From assembly GCA_032207245.1 (NCBI GenBank), contig CM063510.1, forward strand, positions 47,373,025-47,437,024: 64,000 nucleotides of DNA. The letters run 5' to 3'. A model generated the notes under the pieces. The model did no database searches. It was not told where the DNA came from and saw nothing but the letters and a program-made list of their open reading frames with translations. A program made the translations under genes and the position numbers. Numbering within the stretch: position 1 is the first letter of the stretch; each line of letters opens with the position of its first letter. Source of the DNA: Pardosa pseudoannulata (Eukaryota; Arthropoda; Arachnida; Araneae; Lycosidae). Shown piece by piece: positions 15,809 to 27,900 of this stretch.

Positions 15809-16064
15809 CGTGCCAAGAGTTTCATTCTTAATTGAAATCGTCACCGGCTATATTAAAACAAATTTGTTCTACTGATAAATATAAATATAACTAAACATTT
15901 TGGGTACCTATATTTTTCGATTCGTAACTTTTAAGCCAACTAAGTTTTTCTGAATAAATAACTTTATAAAAGTGTTGTGTTTTTCAGTGACTGCCTATGA
16001 TTTGACCTAAATAAACCAATGTCCCATATTGAGTCAAAAAATAATTGGTCACGTTACGCATAAC

Positions 16065-17579
16065 CCTATCGTCAACTATTTAGCGTAGTATTACCACATA
16101 AGTTGTAGTTTTAGCTTCTTAAAGGAATAGTGTTGTCTGAGTAGAGTTACTTACTGCCATCTTATGATGACCAGCAGCTTTAATATCCGTTATATTATGA
16201 CTTAGCGTTATATATTTCTCTCCCAATCGAAATTTGTCGCAATTACCACACTTCCTGTACTCCAGATAACCAAACTCTTTTCGCAAATAACATATTTTTT
16301 ATTTTTGTGTCCTAAAAACATTATTTAAGCGATTTAAATATCAATGTTTCAACTGCATATGAATACCTCGATATCTTTGAGTTACATTATTCTAGTAGTG
16401 GTTGCTATTGTTGTAGTGGTGATTTTGTTATTTGAGTTAAAGTGGGCTCTTACCCAAGGAAAACTTCACGCTTCGCCATTGAGGAACAGAAATGTATAAC
16501 TGCGGAAAAAAAATAATCACCAAATCACGAAAGCCAAACAAAAATTAAGTCCTGTTTGCAATTTTCCTTTCTTTTCTCTCTCTCATTTTTTTTTCTTTAC
16601 TGAAAATCAGTTCTTTTTATGCTAAATACGCATAAAACGGTTCATAGCCGCCGAGGTGCTAGAAGTAAACAGAAGATTCAGAAATAAAATATAAAAAGAG
16701 ATTCATAATAATCTATACTTACGAATACACACAAACACTGTTATGCAGTATAACAAATATTTAACTGAATGTGATAAAATAATTATTTTTCTGTTATTTT
16801 GTTTTTGTATGATTACATTTACCCCTTTAAGTCTTATGGATTGCACGAATGTTGAAAATGTTAGCTTAACTTATAGCTTATTGAATACTTTCTAGCTAGT
16901 TCTAAATCATCCACTCCCTAAAAGGAAATTACACATACAGAGAACTAACAACTATTAAATGTAAATTTATTGACAATTGATTAAACGTCTACTAGTGCTG
17001 CCATCTATTGCTTAATAAGAAAGTTATTTTATACAATGGTTTAAAAACCTGGAAAACTTTCTTAAAAAACGTATTTTTGTATTATTATCATCCTAATTGA
17101 CAGACCAGGGTGGGTCAAAGTATTCTGTTAGAGACTTTCCTATAACAGCTTACTATTTCCCTTGTCTGCCAGTTGTCAATTTCAATTGTTTTAAAATCCC
17201 ATTCAATAAAATGAAGTTAAGCCGCCCTACGTGACGTCAATAGCTTACCAATGTAAATTTTTTCACCGGATTTCTCTCAAGCATGCTTGTGACATGAGCA
17301 GCTCAGTTTACTGCTTTAATTTTAATGTTTTTTAATTACATCAGATCTCTAAAGGTTTTATAAATATCAGAGTTAATACGCTGTTGTCGCCAAATGCCAT
17401 TTTTTCTCTCCACCAAGGATGCTTCTCAGGACCTTCATTTAGAAACATAAGATTTTGTATTCTTAAAGACGTAGTTTTCTAACCATTGAGAGTTCTAATG
17501 AGAGTTTTATAGGTAAGTAGCTTTGTTTTTCAGAGGAAAAAAAGCGATTTCAATTTTAAAAAAATACAAACGAATGCGT
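16065..17579. other. Unassigned non-coding DNA
   Basis: AT-rich, no supported gene. Confidence 0.5.
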
Positions 17580-17660
17580 TGAACGATGACCGATTGATAA
17601 GACGCTGTTCTCTTGGTACCAGAATTTGTGGGGTCGAATCTCCCTGTTGACATGGGAGAG
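17580..17660 (+). mobile_element. tRNA-like SINE head
   Basis: GATGACCGATTGATAAGACG then GGGGTCGAATCTCCC at tRNA-like spacing. The SINE body is not recognisable after it. Confidence 0.45.
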
Positions 17661-17950
17661 TAAGCCCCTTAATCTCAGATATATTATCTCGTCTCACTCG
17701 ACATTTTTTTTCAAATCCAAACCAATACTCATATAGAAAGATACCTGAAGGAAGAAGACACCCCCCCTCTCTCTTTCTCCCTCGTGTGTGCGTGCAATAA
17801 TGTAAATAAAATTGATATTTAACTGAATTTGTCTTTTTCGTTATTTAATGAAATCGTAATATTTTCTGTTTAAGAATATTTTATATGAAACATTTAAAAG
17901 CATTGAGAGATACTGCTAACAATATTGAAATATAATTTGGAGTGCAAAGG

Positions 17951-18138
17951 GTTAATGGGCCAAACAATGTCCGAATGATAGAGCGTTGCACTTCGGTTCC
18001 GAAGTTAGCGGGTTCGAATCCCATTAATGACATGGATGTTCGTAGCCGTTTGGAATCGGCTTTAAGTAGTAGGTCCCGGTCTCATTAGCCCCCGTGTTGC
18101 AAAACAGTAGACCATAAAGCTCCGAACCAAACCAAATC
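17951..18138 (+). mobile_element. tRNA-derived SINE, full length
   Basis: Head with A-box-like CCGAATGATAGAGCG and B-box GGGTTCGAATCCC, then GTTCGTAGCCGTTTGGAATC, GGTCTCATTAGCCC, GTAGACC and the tail CCGAACCAAACCAAAT. Pol III control boxes suggest origin from a tRNA. Confidence 0.88.
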
Positions 18139-18205
18139 AGAAACAAAGAAAGTTTTTTTAGCCAATGAGATGAGATTCTAGATTTTAGGGATGTACATGG
18201 GTGAT

Positions 18206-18245
18206 TTATGGGTGTTCGTAGCCGTTTCGAATCGGCAAACCCAAA
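18206..18245 (+). mobile_element. SINE fragment
   Basis: GTTCGTAGCCGTTTCGAATC then AAACCCAAAC: body start joined directly to an A/C-rich tail. Confidence 0.5.
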
Positions 18246-19429
18246 CAAATTTAAACCAAAGAACTCTTTGTTAGTCAGTGAATTGCGACTCTGGAGTTTA
18301 GAAATAATGTCATTTCTTTACGTTAAAAAAAGATCCAAGTTAATTAAAAGAGATTACATTTTTAAATGCGCAAGTGTCAATTTCCAGATTACCAAATGCG
18401 TCACTTGATAGTATTTTCTGCGTAAGTATAACCTTGGTTTTAGAGTCATTAGTCGTCGATCCCATTCGGCGTACTGCCTCCTCTAAAGAAAATAGAAAAA
18501 ATCTCTCTTAAGATTGGGACAATCCTAGCAACATTATCAATGTTATCCAGCTGAAGCCAGAACCTGAACAAATTTGTAAAATATGGTTCTTCGAGTGTTA
18601 ATATTTATTTTCATACCTTAATATCTACAAATAATTAAGATTTCATATCTTAACGTGACAGTAAAATACCCAGTTAATGATTGTTTATTTCTATTTTTCA
18701 TACATTTTCGTACATGCAATTCCTATATAAAAATTATCCGAGATGGAAGATTTAAAAAATGGCGCCTTTATAAAAAATATGAAGACGGGGCCGAACTACA
18801 TTTTTACAACAGTCATAAAAATTATAAACTACTTAAGGGTAAATTATAACTACCTTAGGCTGATCGCAAAGTTGTGTGTATAAATGGCAGCGAATTATTT
18901 CTTATTTCTGCTTCTTGTGAAGTTTGCCTGATATCTCGTGCGTCAGTGATTCAAAGGGTGTTTGAACAACAACAACAACAACAACAAATAAATAACAGAT
19001 ATGCCAAGATTCAGACACTTGTGTTCGGAGCAACAGCGTGGTTTGAAATTTTAACATGCTAATTACAGATTATATATAAGTACATATCTTATTGGTTTCT
19101 AAATTAAAATTAAATTTAAAATATTTATATAGTAGTAAATTGTAAAAGGTAAATTAAAATTTATACATTTAAAAATTTATGAGTAGTGTTTTTTAGCTTT
19201 AACAACTTATTTTTTAGAACAGTGTTTCTTATAGCAACATTCACCCCGATTAAAATATTTCCTATCATCAGGGATTCTAGAGTTTCTCTACTCAAATTTG
19301 ATCTAAATTCAGATTGGTTTTTCCGCACAGTACTGAAAACTTGCATTAGTGTGTGAAAAGAAAAATATTCAGCATTATTTTTTGCAAAACGTTGTATTTA
19401 ATTGCTAAATTGTAAGCCTTTACCTGTTC
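18246..19429. other. Unassigned non-coding DNA with a (CAA)n tract
   Basis: (CAA)7 at about 18966-18987. Short frames only. Confidence 0.5.
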
Positions 19430-19534
19430 AAAATTTTTATTATTTTCCGGAGAAATCTGAGAAGTTTCCGGAGTTATCAAAGTTTCTCATTTTTCCGGAG
19501 CTGCTCCGGAGAATCCGGAGTAGTTGGCATCTCT
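19430..19534. mobile_element. Right end of a transposon with TCCGGAG-rich terminus
   Basis: TTCCGGAG recurs five times here, including TCCGGAGCTGCTCCGGA, ending GTAGTTGGCATCTCTG. The reverse complement (CAGAGATGCCAACTAC) resembles hAT-type termini. No matching left end was found. Confidence 0.4.
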
Positions 19535-19617
19535 GGAATAAATAAATAAATAAATAAAAAGCTACTTTTCTTCGAAGAAAAACTCCATAAAGAGAAAAAT
19601 CTGTGGACTAACTACAA

Positions 19618-20665
19618 TTTTATTGTTAAATTTGCATACTGGGGTGAAATTTCAATTTTGTCTTGTTTAAAATGTATCGACATTATACTTATATTATTAT
19701 ACCTATTAATATTATTCTATCTATTATTATTAAATTTTTACATTTGGGTGAAATATTTAAGTTAATATTGTTTAAAATGTATCCTTTATATTATACCAAT
19801 TGTTACACACAACATTTGGGAGTAAAATTTTTATTAAGTTAGTATTGTTTAAAATGTGTCTAAATTATTATTCCTATTGTTGTCAAACTTGCATAATTGG
19901 GTGAAATTTTAATAAATTTAGTATTTTTTAATGTTTCTATAATATTATAATACCTATATTATTATACATAGATATATTATTTTTTACTGTTTGTTAAACT
20001 TCCCTGTTTAGGTAAAATTAATGAAGTAAGTATTGTTTAAAATGTGTATATATTATTATATCTATCAGTTTCATGATACCTTTCATTGTTAAATTTATCT
20101 ATTTGGGTGGCATTTTAATTCAATTATTATTGTTTAAATTTGTCTACATTATTATACCTTTTATTGTTAAATTTTCACAATTGGGCGACATTTAATTAAG
20201 TTAGCATTTTTTAGGATTCGTATATATTGTTATACCTATTATTGTTTAACTTGCATATTTGAGCGAAATTTTAATTTAGTATTTTTTAAGATATGTCTAT
20301 ATTATGATATCTATATTATTATACTTACAATTTTTAAATTTGCTTATTTGGCTGAAATTTTAATTAAATTATTGTTCAAATTTGTATAATTATACCTGTA
20401 TTACTATAACTATTGTTAAATTTGTACAATTGGGTAACATTTAATTTAGTTAGTATTTTAAGATTCGTATATATTATTATACCAGTATTTTTATAGTTTT
20501 TACTATTTAAATTTCATATTTGTGTAAAATTTTAATTACGTTAGTATTTTTTAAGATCTGTCTACATTACTGTACTTATATTATTATAGCTATTATTGTT
20601 AAACTTGCCTATTTGGGTGACATTTTATGTTAGTACTGTTTAAAATGTATTAATATTGATATACC
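19618..20665 (+). repeat. Degenerate tandem array, about 10 units of roughly 105 bp
   Basis: The unit contains ATTGTTAAATTTGCATATTT, GGGTGAAATTTTAATTAAGT, TAGTATTGTTTAAAATGTGT and TATTATTATACCTATT. Units differ by many substitutions and small indels. Confidence 0.8.
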
Positions 20666-20727
20666 TGTAAAAAATATAATTTAGGGAGGCACAGGAAATA
20701 AAAATTTTAGGAGGTGAAACATTGTTT

Positions 20728-20762
20728 TGGTTTGGAGGCTTACGTTTTTGCAACACGGGGTT
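20728..20762 (-). mobile_element. SINE 3' fragment
   Basis: GTTTTGGTTTGGAGGCTTAC followed by TTTTTGCAACACGGGG matches the SINE tail region in inverse orientation. Confidence 0.55.
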
Positions 20763-21387
20763 TAAAGGTGAAACATAACTGAAGGATTCAGGTTTGAGAA
20801 TACACGGAAAAGAGTCGACCGAGCTGGGGAAATGTGGAACGAAAAAAATTGAAAACCGTTAACGTAGCAGAACGGAAATAAAATTTCACCTGCAAGGCTT
20901 TAAAAAGCAGTGATTCTGAACATGTGGGGAGAGCGTGATAACACTGAATGAGAGGCACAAGCCTATCGGAATGAACATATTAAGAAAAAGATCAATTTAC
21001 TGAAAAGAAAGCGAAGCAAAATATATTGTGACATAAACTAAGTTTATAAAATCCTTTTTTTATGTTGTCTGTTCGCTATGCATTTCGAAATGGCTGTATC
21101 TATCTTGATGGAATTTTGAAAGGCGAATCAGGTTCAACCTTAGGAAGAAGGGTTTCAGGTAGGTCGAATTGTTTGAACGTCAGGAACGTGCGGATATGAA
21201 ACATCTTTTTTTCCTAAATTAACTAAGTTCCTCGGTTCTCTTTATGTAAACGCATTGTTTAATATCGACAGAAATGTGCTTATTTTTATGTTAATTCAGT
21301 GCAAAGATTAATTACCAAATATCACCAAATGGAATCCTTTAATTTCTTAAATTTATTTTTCTTAAGGTTTATGATGGTTGGTTGTTT

Positions 21388-21558
21388 GTTGGTTTGGTGC
21401 GCTACGGTTTACTGTTTGCTGCACGAGGGCTAATGAGACCAGAACCTACTGTTTAAAGCCTATTCCGAACGGCTACGAACATACATTCCAGCTGTAGGGT
21501 TCGAATCCAGGAATTCCTGTTCCAATGAACAGCGCCCTACACATTCGGCTACCGTTAA
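21388..21558 (-). mobile_element. tRNA-derived SINE, full length
   Basis: In sense orientation: GTAGCCGAATGTGTAGGGCG (A-box region), GGATTCGAACCC (B-box), body and tail GCACCAAACCAAC. Confidence 0.88.
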
Positions 21559-22745
21559 GTCTTAAGTTTATTGAGTACATTATATCTGTCTACGTGCAAG
21601 ATGGTATTTTGACGGCTTTTTCTAATATGAATTCATAACTTAGATCAATGCATACAAGTTTCTTATTTGTTTTTCTAACTGTTCCACACAACTGACTAGG
21701 GATTAGAAAAAAAAAGTATGCATCATATTTATTTAAAGTTTATTAAAATGAATATCCTAGTGAAAAATGTATCAAAATGTACATATAAACTGCATTATTT
21801 GAGCTTTCTTATTTGGTAATATCAGTTACATCTGATAATTCTAGATTTTTACAGAATATATTTTTAATTGCTAATAGTACTATCCAAAGAGACAAACACA
21901 GAATAATTAGGCATCAAAATTATGCAATGCAACTTATATTTCACTCCTTATTACAAATCTGTTTGTATTCACTTGTCATTTCTCAACTATTTAAATAAGA
22001 ATTCCTTTAAGAATAATTTAATATATTGCAAATCAATCTCTTTATAAACAACGTTATTTGTGAAGAGATAATTAAAATCTAACCTAGGTTTATAACAACA
22101 GTTAATCCCAGATGCAAAAACTCAGAGAGAAAAAGATTTTCTTGTTATATATACAGCAAAATTTTCTTTTTCTAACAAAAACTTGGGTTAGCATATTTTA
22201 ATATTATTTATTCCTTTGGCCTTTTGCATGTATGCACGCTCTGCACACCTACTAGTTTTGGTCCTGTAACCTCCATTTAAGAAACGAAATTAGCCAAACC
22301 GAAAGCTAGACATCAAAGCAACTAGTAAAAAATAAAATGTATTTTTACATTGATATAATACCCTTATAAATAAGAATATATCAATATATCAGCAATGTAT
22401 TTAATGATTAACCGATATATACAAAATAAAAACAAGTTTAAATATTATTAGTGACTTCTGAGTCGCAGAGCAACAATACCCTATATAATAATAGCCTAAG
22501 TTATCTGTCCGTCTGATACCTTTAAATAGAGGTCATCTGCGACGATGCGGGGCACTTTGCGGTTCTTCCGACTCCGAGACTACCCTGTATTGAAGAGCCA
22601 AAGAACACCTGAGGCAATGACTTCGGTCAATGTTACTTTTGTTACTTGTACAGTTGTTCCACAATTGTTATTTTTATAATTGTAACCTGCCTTGCCATTA
22701 GAAAAAAAAAATCTGTCCGTCTGTCCTCGAATTTATGAAGCGGTT

Positions 22746-23366
22746 GGACCTGGAATGGATACAGACATCCATATTAGATTCTTGATGAGTTGGAGTTAGC
22801 AAAATTCAAAGCGAATAAAGTTTAAAATGAATACTTTTAGTCAGTATAATTGTAAAATGGAACAATATTTATTAAATATAAAAGGGGAAATGGTTCCCCA
22901 TACGGTCGTTCCAATAGTTGGGGATGGAGCATGTTTATTTCGATCGCTTTCGTATCTTATGTTTGAAACAGTCTTTTAAAAGTGAATCGGAATGACTTTA
23001 ATCGAAATTTTCAATCTCAAAGATTTCTTTGAATCAATCAATGTACATTGAACTATCGGGGGCATTCAAACAGCCCTATGGCTGATCGCCGTATCACTGA
23101 TCTAGCTCGCTCGATGTTTGGGATATAACTGTACCCCTCACTATTGGACATCGCTTTCCGAGTATCGTTATTGAACTTCGGAAACCATCGGAAGATATTC
23201 CCCAAACCCACATCTTTGAACCAATTACATTCCACAGTGGTCAAAAGACCTGGAATGGATAGAGGGATCCATATTGGATTTTTGATGAGTTAGGATTAGC
23301 AAAATTCCAAGCGAGTAAAATTTAAAACGAATAATTTTTAGTCAGCATAATTGTAAAATGGAACAT
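22746..23366 (+). repeat. Internal direct repeat pair (about 120 bp) flanking the OTU fragment region
   Basis: GACCTGGAATGGATA...GAGTT(g/a)G(g)ATTAGCAAAATT(c)CAA...AGTCA(g)(t/c)ATAATTGTAAAATGGAAC occurs at 22746-22864 and again at 23247-23366. The second copy leads straight into the Helitron 3' end. Confidence 0.7.
22857..22979 (+). pseudogene. OTU cysteine-protease N-terminal fragment
   Basis: A 40-residue open frame contains VVPIVGDGACLFRSLSYLMF, the conserved catalytic-Asp/Cys segment of OTU deubiquitinases (D-G-x-C-L-F-R-S). The frame stops soon after (ETVF then stop), so the distal His part is absent. OTU enzymes cleave ubiquitin chains; here it is a Helitron-borne relic. Confidence 0.65.
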
Positions 23367-23482
23367 TAAAATTTTGCTGATCTCGTCATATGACGGGCTA
23401 TAGGCTAGTTAATAAATATTAAAAAATTTACTTAATTTTGTTAATTTGTAAGCATTGTAACTAAAAAGTAACATACTTTTTA

Positions 23483-24160
23483 AAGGAATCTTGGGGAATA
23501 CAAAAGTGCATTATATTCAATAGAGTATAAATCGTTAAATACTTCATAAATTTATATAAAAATTTGTGATACATCTGTGATATGTTTTAACTATTGTGAA
23601 ATCATGAAAGAATCCGTCTTCATTCACTATAATCAAAAATGTAGGAGAATAAGAACATAAGAATTTATAACAATTGAAATTACGAGGTGCCATACCTTCG
23701 GAAGGAATCTTGCTGAATCCAAAAGTGCATTTGATTCGACAGAGTTTAAATTCTCAAATGCTTAGAAAAGAATCTTGATCAATCCAAAAGTGCGTTTTAC
23801 TCGATAGAGTATAAATCCTTAAATCTTTTGAAAATAATATTTTAGAATCCAAATTTGTATTTGGATAATATTTGGAATAAATCCTTAAATACTTCGAAAG
23901 TTATTTTGGCAGATCCAAAAGTGTATTTGATTCCACAGAGTATGAATTCATAAATACTCCGAAAAAAACGCTTGATGAATCCAAAAGTTACATTTGATTC
24001 AATAAAGTGTAAATCCTTAAATACTTTAAAAAACCATAAAATTATATTAAAAAATCTAAGACCTGCTTTAACTCCTATAACATCATAAAATAACCCGTCT
24101 TAATTTATTACAGTGAAAAATGTAAATTATTAGTATATTAGAATTTTAAAACAAAAAAGG
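23483..24160 (+). repeat. Degenerate tandem repeat, about 66-bp units
   Basis: AATCTTG(a/g)(t)(g/c)AATCCAAAAGTGCAT, then GATTC(g)A(c/t)A(g)AGTATAAAT(c)C(t)TAAATACTT, recurs six to seven times. It is interrupted near 23545-23690 by a non-unit segment that itself recurs at 24035-24160. Confidence 0.75.
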
Positions 24161-24660
24161 TAAAATGTTTTATTACGGCCTTGCATGTTTAGAATAAAGG
24201 TTTTAACCTACAATTTAAATTACTGTAATCTGAAAACTGAATTTAATAATACACATGTTTTTCATGATATAAGTTTGAAAATTAACAAAAATTTTTATAA
24301 AAAGTTGAAGTAGAAATTAAACATAACTAATCAGTCAATAAAAACAGCCTAACATTTTAATTATCTGAATGATAGTAATTCATTCTATAGATAATACTAA
24401 TGTATACACTCAGAAGAAAATTTATGTTTTTCCATTAAAAATATTTTTAATCAATTAAAAGTAATATATTTATAACAGATTAAACAAGTCTGGAATATTT
24501 ATTATCATTTTTTTGTGAAAGCTTATAAATTTATGAGTGGTCAAAACAGAAAATCTTTCAGTATACACCAATTTCTTTTGGAAGATACCTCTTAATACTA
24601 ATTATATGCATTGTTATTATATGACAGTAGGGTTGCAAATACGTAAAAGTTGACAAATTC

Positions 24661-24882
24661 AAGCTTAAAGCATTGTTCGTCAATATGGATACAACCCCCC
24701 AAGGCAGATCCCAAACTTTCTCAGCGGTCCTCTACGTAACGTGAAACACCATCTCAGAGACTCGGTTTACAATGCTGAGTTAGAGAATTCTCACGGGTTG
24801 TGCGCTAGGGATTTTTCTTCATTTAGACTCATCTGCGTGAGGATTAATTTTAATAACAGCAATCTGTCGTTGAAGAAACAAA
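24661..24882 (+). promoter_or_regulatory. Likely 5' UTR/promoter region of the CH-protein gene
   Basis: This stretch upstream of the ATG is less AT-rich than its surroundings and has no repeat signature. I see no clear TATA box; the transcription start cannot be fixed from sequence alone. Confidence 0.3.
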
Positions 24883-24927
24883 ATGCCGGAGGATAAGCCT
24901 GTTACACACGAACTTCTCCCTCACGAG
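24883..24927 (+). CDS. CH-protein gene, coding exon 1
   Basis: The ATG lies in a favourable context (aaacaaaATG) and opens 15 codons (MPEDKPVTHELLPHE), ending in phase 0 at the donor GAG|gtaatt. This exon was found by looking upstream of exon 2 for a start that ends in the required phase. Its short acidic/polar leader resembles the pre-CH leader of the family. It is the least certain exon because it is short and has no domain signature. Confidence 0.65.
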
Positions 24928-27900
24928 GTAATTAAAAATTTCGTTTCAACACCCTTTTTTAAAATATATTTTTGTTGAAAAATGATTTCGTTTATTTACG
25001 TTAGTTATGCTTGGCTTCTAATGGAAATGAATTATATGTTTACCTGAGTGATAAGTAAACTGTATAACATTGAGAAGAAGGTAAACATATCATTTTAAAA
25101 AGCTCAAGGTGGTAAATAAATAAAATATTTTATATGGCTCTGTTGACGTGGCCCGTATTTCTGTTTTTGTGTATGATTGTGCATAATTTTGATACAAATA
25201 CAAAAGAATTACAAGATCTGTTGGTATAGTCTGTATTTCTGTTTTTGTGTATAATTTTGGTACAAACATAATAGAGCTATAAGATCTGTTGATGTGGACC
25301 CTATTTCTGCTTTTGTGTATGTTGCGTGTAATTTTGATACAAACATAAAATAGCGATATGTTGATGGGGACCGTATTTCTGTTTTCGTGTATGATTGTGT
25401 ATTATTTTGAGACAAACATAAAAGAGCTATAAGATCTTTTGATGTGGTGCGTATTTTGTGTGTGAGTGTATGATTTTGTATAATTTTGATACAAACATAG
25501 AAGAGCTATAAGATCTGTTGATGTGGTTCATATATCTGTTTTGGTGTATGATTGTGTATAATTTTGATACGCATACAAAATAATTATAAGATCTGTTGGT
25601 GTAGTCTGTATTTCTGTTTTTGTGTATAATTTCGGTACAAACATAATAGAGCTATAGGATATGCTGATGTGTACCCTATTTCTGTTTTTGTGTGATTGCG
25701 CGTAATTTTGATACAAATGTAAAAGAGCGATATGTTGATGGAGACCGTACTTCTGTTTTCGTGTATGATTTTGATACAAAACTGGTCTAAATAAGTAGTT
25801 CACAACAAAACAATGCTATATATAGTACATATAAATATAGCACATATAGGAATTCAGAAATTATACTACTTAAACACAGTGCTGAAAATGGGAAAATATG
25901 CAACAATATAAGAAAAAATTAAAGCAAACAATTATCAAATAATGCATTGAAACAATTGAAAACATAATGACTAAAAGTAAAGTAAAATATAAATTATACA
26001 AAAAAGACCAACAATGCAATACATCTACTAAATTTCATAGCATTAAAAAATCTAAATATTTTTCTATATGCTCAGATAGGAAAATATTACTAATCTCAAG
26101 TTTCATTGATATTTCAGTAAATTTCTTTAATTTTGTGAGTGTATACTTTATATTAAGTCTGTCTAAAATATTTATCTTAGCATAAAGTAGTAATTAAATC
26201 ATTATACACTAACTAACAGTTCTTTGGTGTCATCATTATGTAGCTGTTGTTCAAGCAAATCTCTTCCATTGTCTGAAGAGGCAGTTTTAATAGAAGAACA
26301 TCTGAAGTTCTTAGTGGCTCTGGTCGACTAGACCTTTGTAGAAAAGACATGGGAAAAATAAATAAATAGAGTTCCCCTGGATAAATGAAAAAAAGGCTTT
26401 AAGAAAGATGGGGCCAGATTAATAAAGCACAGAGAAAAATACTGATATTTTTATTTTAACCGAAAAATTTCAAACATAACTTCAGACATATTTTATTAAA
26501 AGATTTATAATTTACTTAGACACCATACTTAACAAATATAGAAATTAATAACTCCGCTTCATATAAGATTTCAAAAGTAAAAAAAAAATTATTTCTAAAT
26601 ATAGTATTTTTAGAATAAAATCTTCTTTAAACAACCCAGGTGTTTAACCGCTTCCCTTACAATTTTTTTTTTGAAAATATTGCAAAAAATCATCACATTT
26701 CTTATTTTATTATTTAATTTTACACATTATTTTACTGTCTCGAGTTATCTCGGGCAAATGTAAAAAAGTTAAGTATTAGTCTTTGTATGATAGTTTTAGA
26801 AGCAAGGGACAACACAAAGTGATACCTGACATTCTAACACTGATATCTGGTCTCTTTTCTTATTGACTTACCTCTGAAATCTGTTTTACGAGAGTACACT
26901 GTCTCGTTGGATTTGATTTTTTTTTCAGCAGCAGGAATAACATCTAGAAAATGGCTTGAGGTTAACTTGACTGATAAAGGACTTATACTGGGTCTTCCAG
27001 ATGTGGCAGAAAACTCGTCACTTTGATTTTCTTAAATAAGTTTTCTAATCAGTGGAAAACACGTGACCAGCAAAACCAACAAAACTTGGCAAACTACCTA
27101 TCAAAGCTGAATAGTTCCTTTAATTTCCTCCAGGCCGAGTAAAACCGTGATAAAACAAATCATAAGACAAATTCTGATTCGCCCGAGTTTTCTCGGGATA
27201 ATAATTAACTGCAATATATGCGAACCCGAGATAACTCGGGATAATCAGGCAAGCGGTTAATACGTATATTTTTTATAAACCTTACATGAATTTTCAACTT
27301 TAGAGAGTAATGCTTTAATAATTGGCATATTTGCAAAATCTTTATGGTGTTTGATTGAGTCTTTTACCATTCTTAAGTATCAGATTGTCAGTTCATTGAA
27401 ATGTATTTTATCGTTTAGTAATACACAATTGTTGACTGATCCTCTTTTAGGATATGCGTTAACATGCGGTAAAATTAAGACACATTTGATTAATTTTAAT
27501 AAATTGCTATATTTATTTCTGAACTAGCAGATTGAAATTTGTTCACTAACAGTAAATTTATATTGATGATACATCTTTAGACATATTAGATTTAGCAAGT
27601 TCATCAAATGTACTATGAAAATTTAAAAACTTCCATTCATTCCTAAGTTTATTTTTCATTTCTTGTAAAAAAGTTAAAATAACCACAAATTCTCGTAATC
27701 TTTCTGAGACCTCCTGTAGTTTCAAGTGTTGCAATTTATATTGGTTTCAGTACCTCAAGATCTTGCAACAAATGATTACTGGATAGCAAATTTGAAATTA
27801 AATATTTTTCAGTGGCTATGAAGGTCAGCTTTGCATTGAAATGCAATTTTCTGTAACATTAATCAATAAGGCTTTTGTTCTTGTACCACTTTAGCATTCA

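Larger units (their letters stand above)
15469..16056 (+). mobile_element. hAT element relic with transposase C-terminus and perfect TSD
   Basis: Terminal inverted repeats TAACGTGACCA / TGGTCACGTTA (11 bp, perfect) lie between identical 8-bp duplications CGCATAAC (15461-15468 and 16057-16064). Total length is 588 bp. The interior still encodes the hAT dimerisation region, so this is an internally deleted copy of an autonomous hAT transposon. Confidence 0.92.
22479..23408 (+). mobile_element. Helitron-like element with OTU-protease fragment
   Basis: The 3' end has the Helitron hallmarks: a palindrome CGTCATATGACG (23384-23395) about 13 nt before a terminal CTAG (23405-23408) followed by T. 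The left end CTATATAATAATAGCCTAAG then CTGTCCGTCTG resembles arthropod Helitron 5' ends, although the expected leading TC is not clear. Inside lies an OTU-domain fragment; OTU proteases are known passengers of some animal Helitron/Helentron elements. An internal direct repeat (22746-22864 and 23247-23366) duplicates about 120 bp. No Rep or helicase motif remains, so it is non-autonomous. Confidence 0.65.

Noticed and set aside
17951..18020. Possible tRNA gene
   Set aside because: A and B boxes are present but no cloverleaf with a good acceptor stem; the SINE body follows directly.
25137..25785. CRISPR-like spaced repeats
   Set aside because: Units are head-to-tail without unique spacers, in an intron of a eukaryotic gene: a minisatellite.
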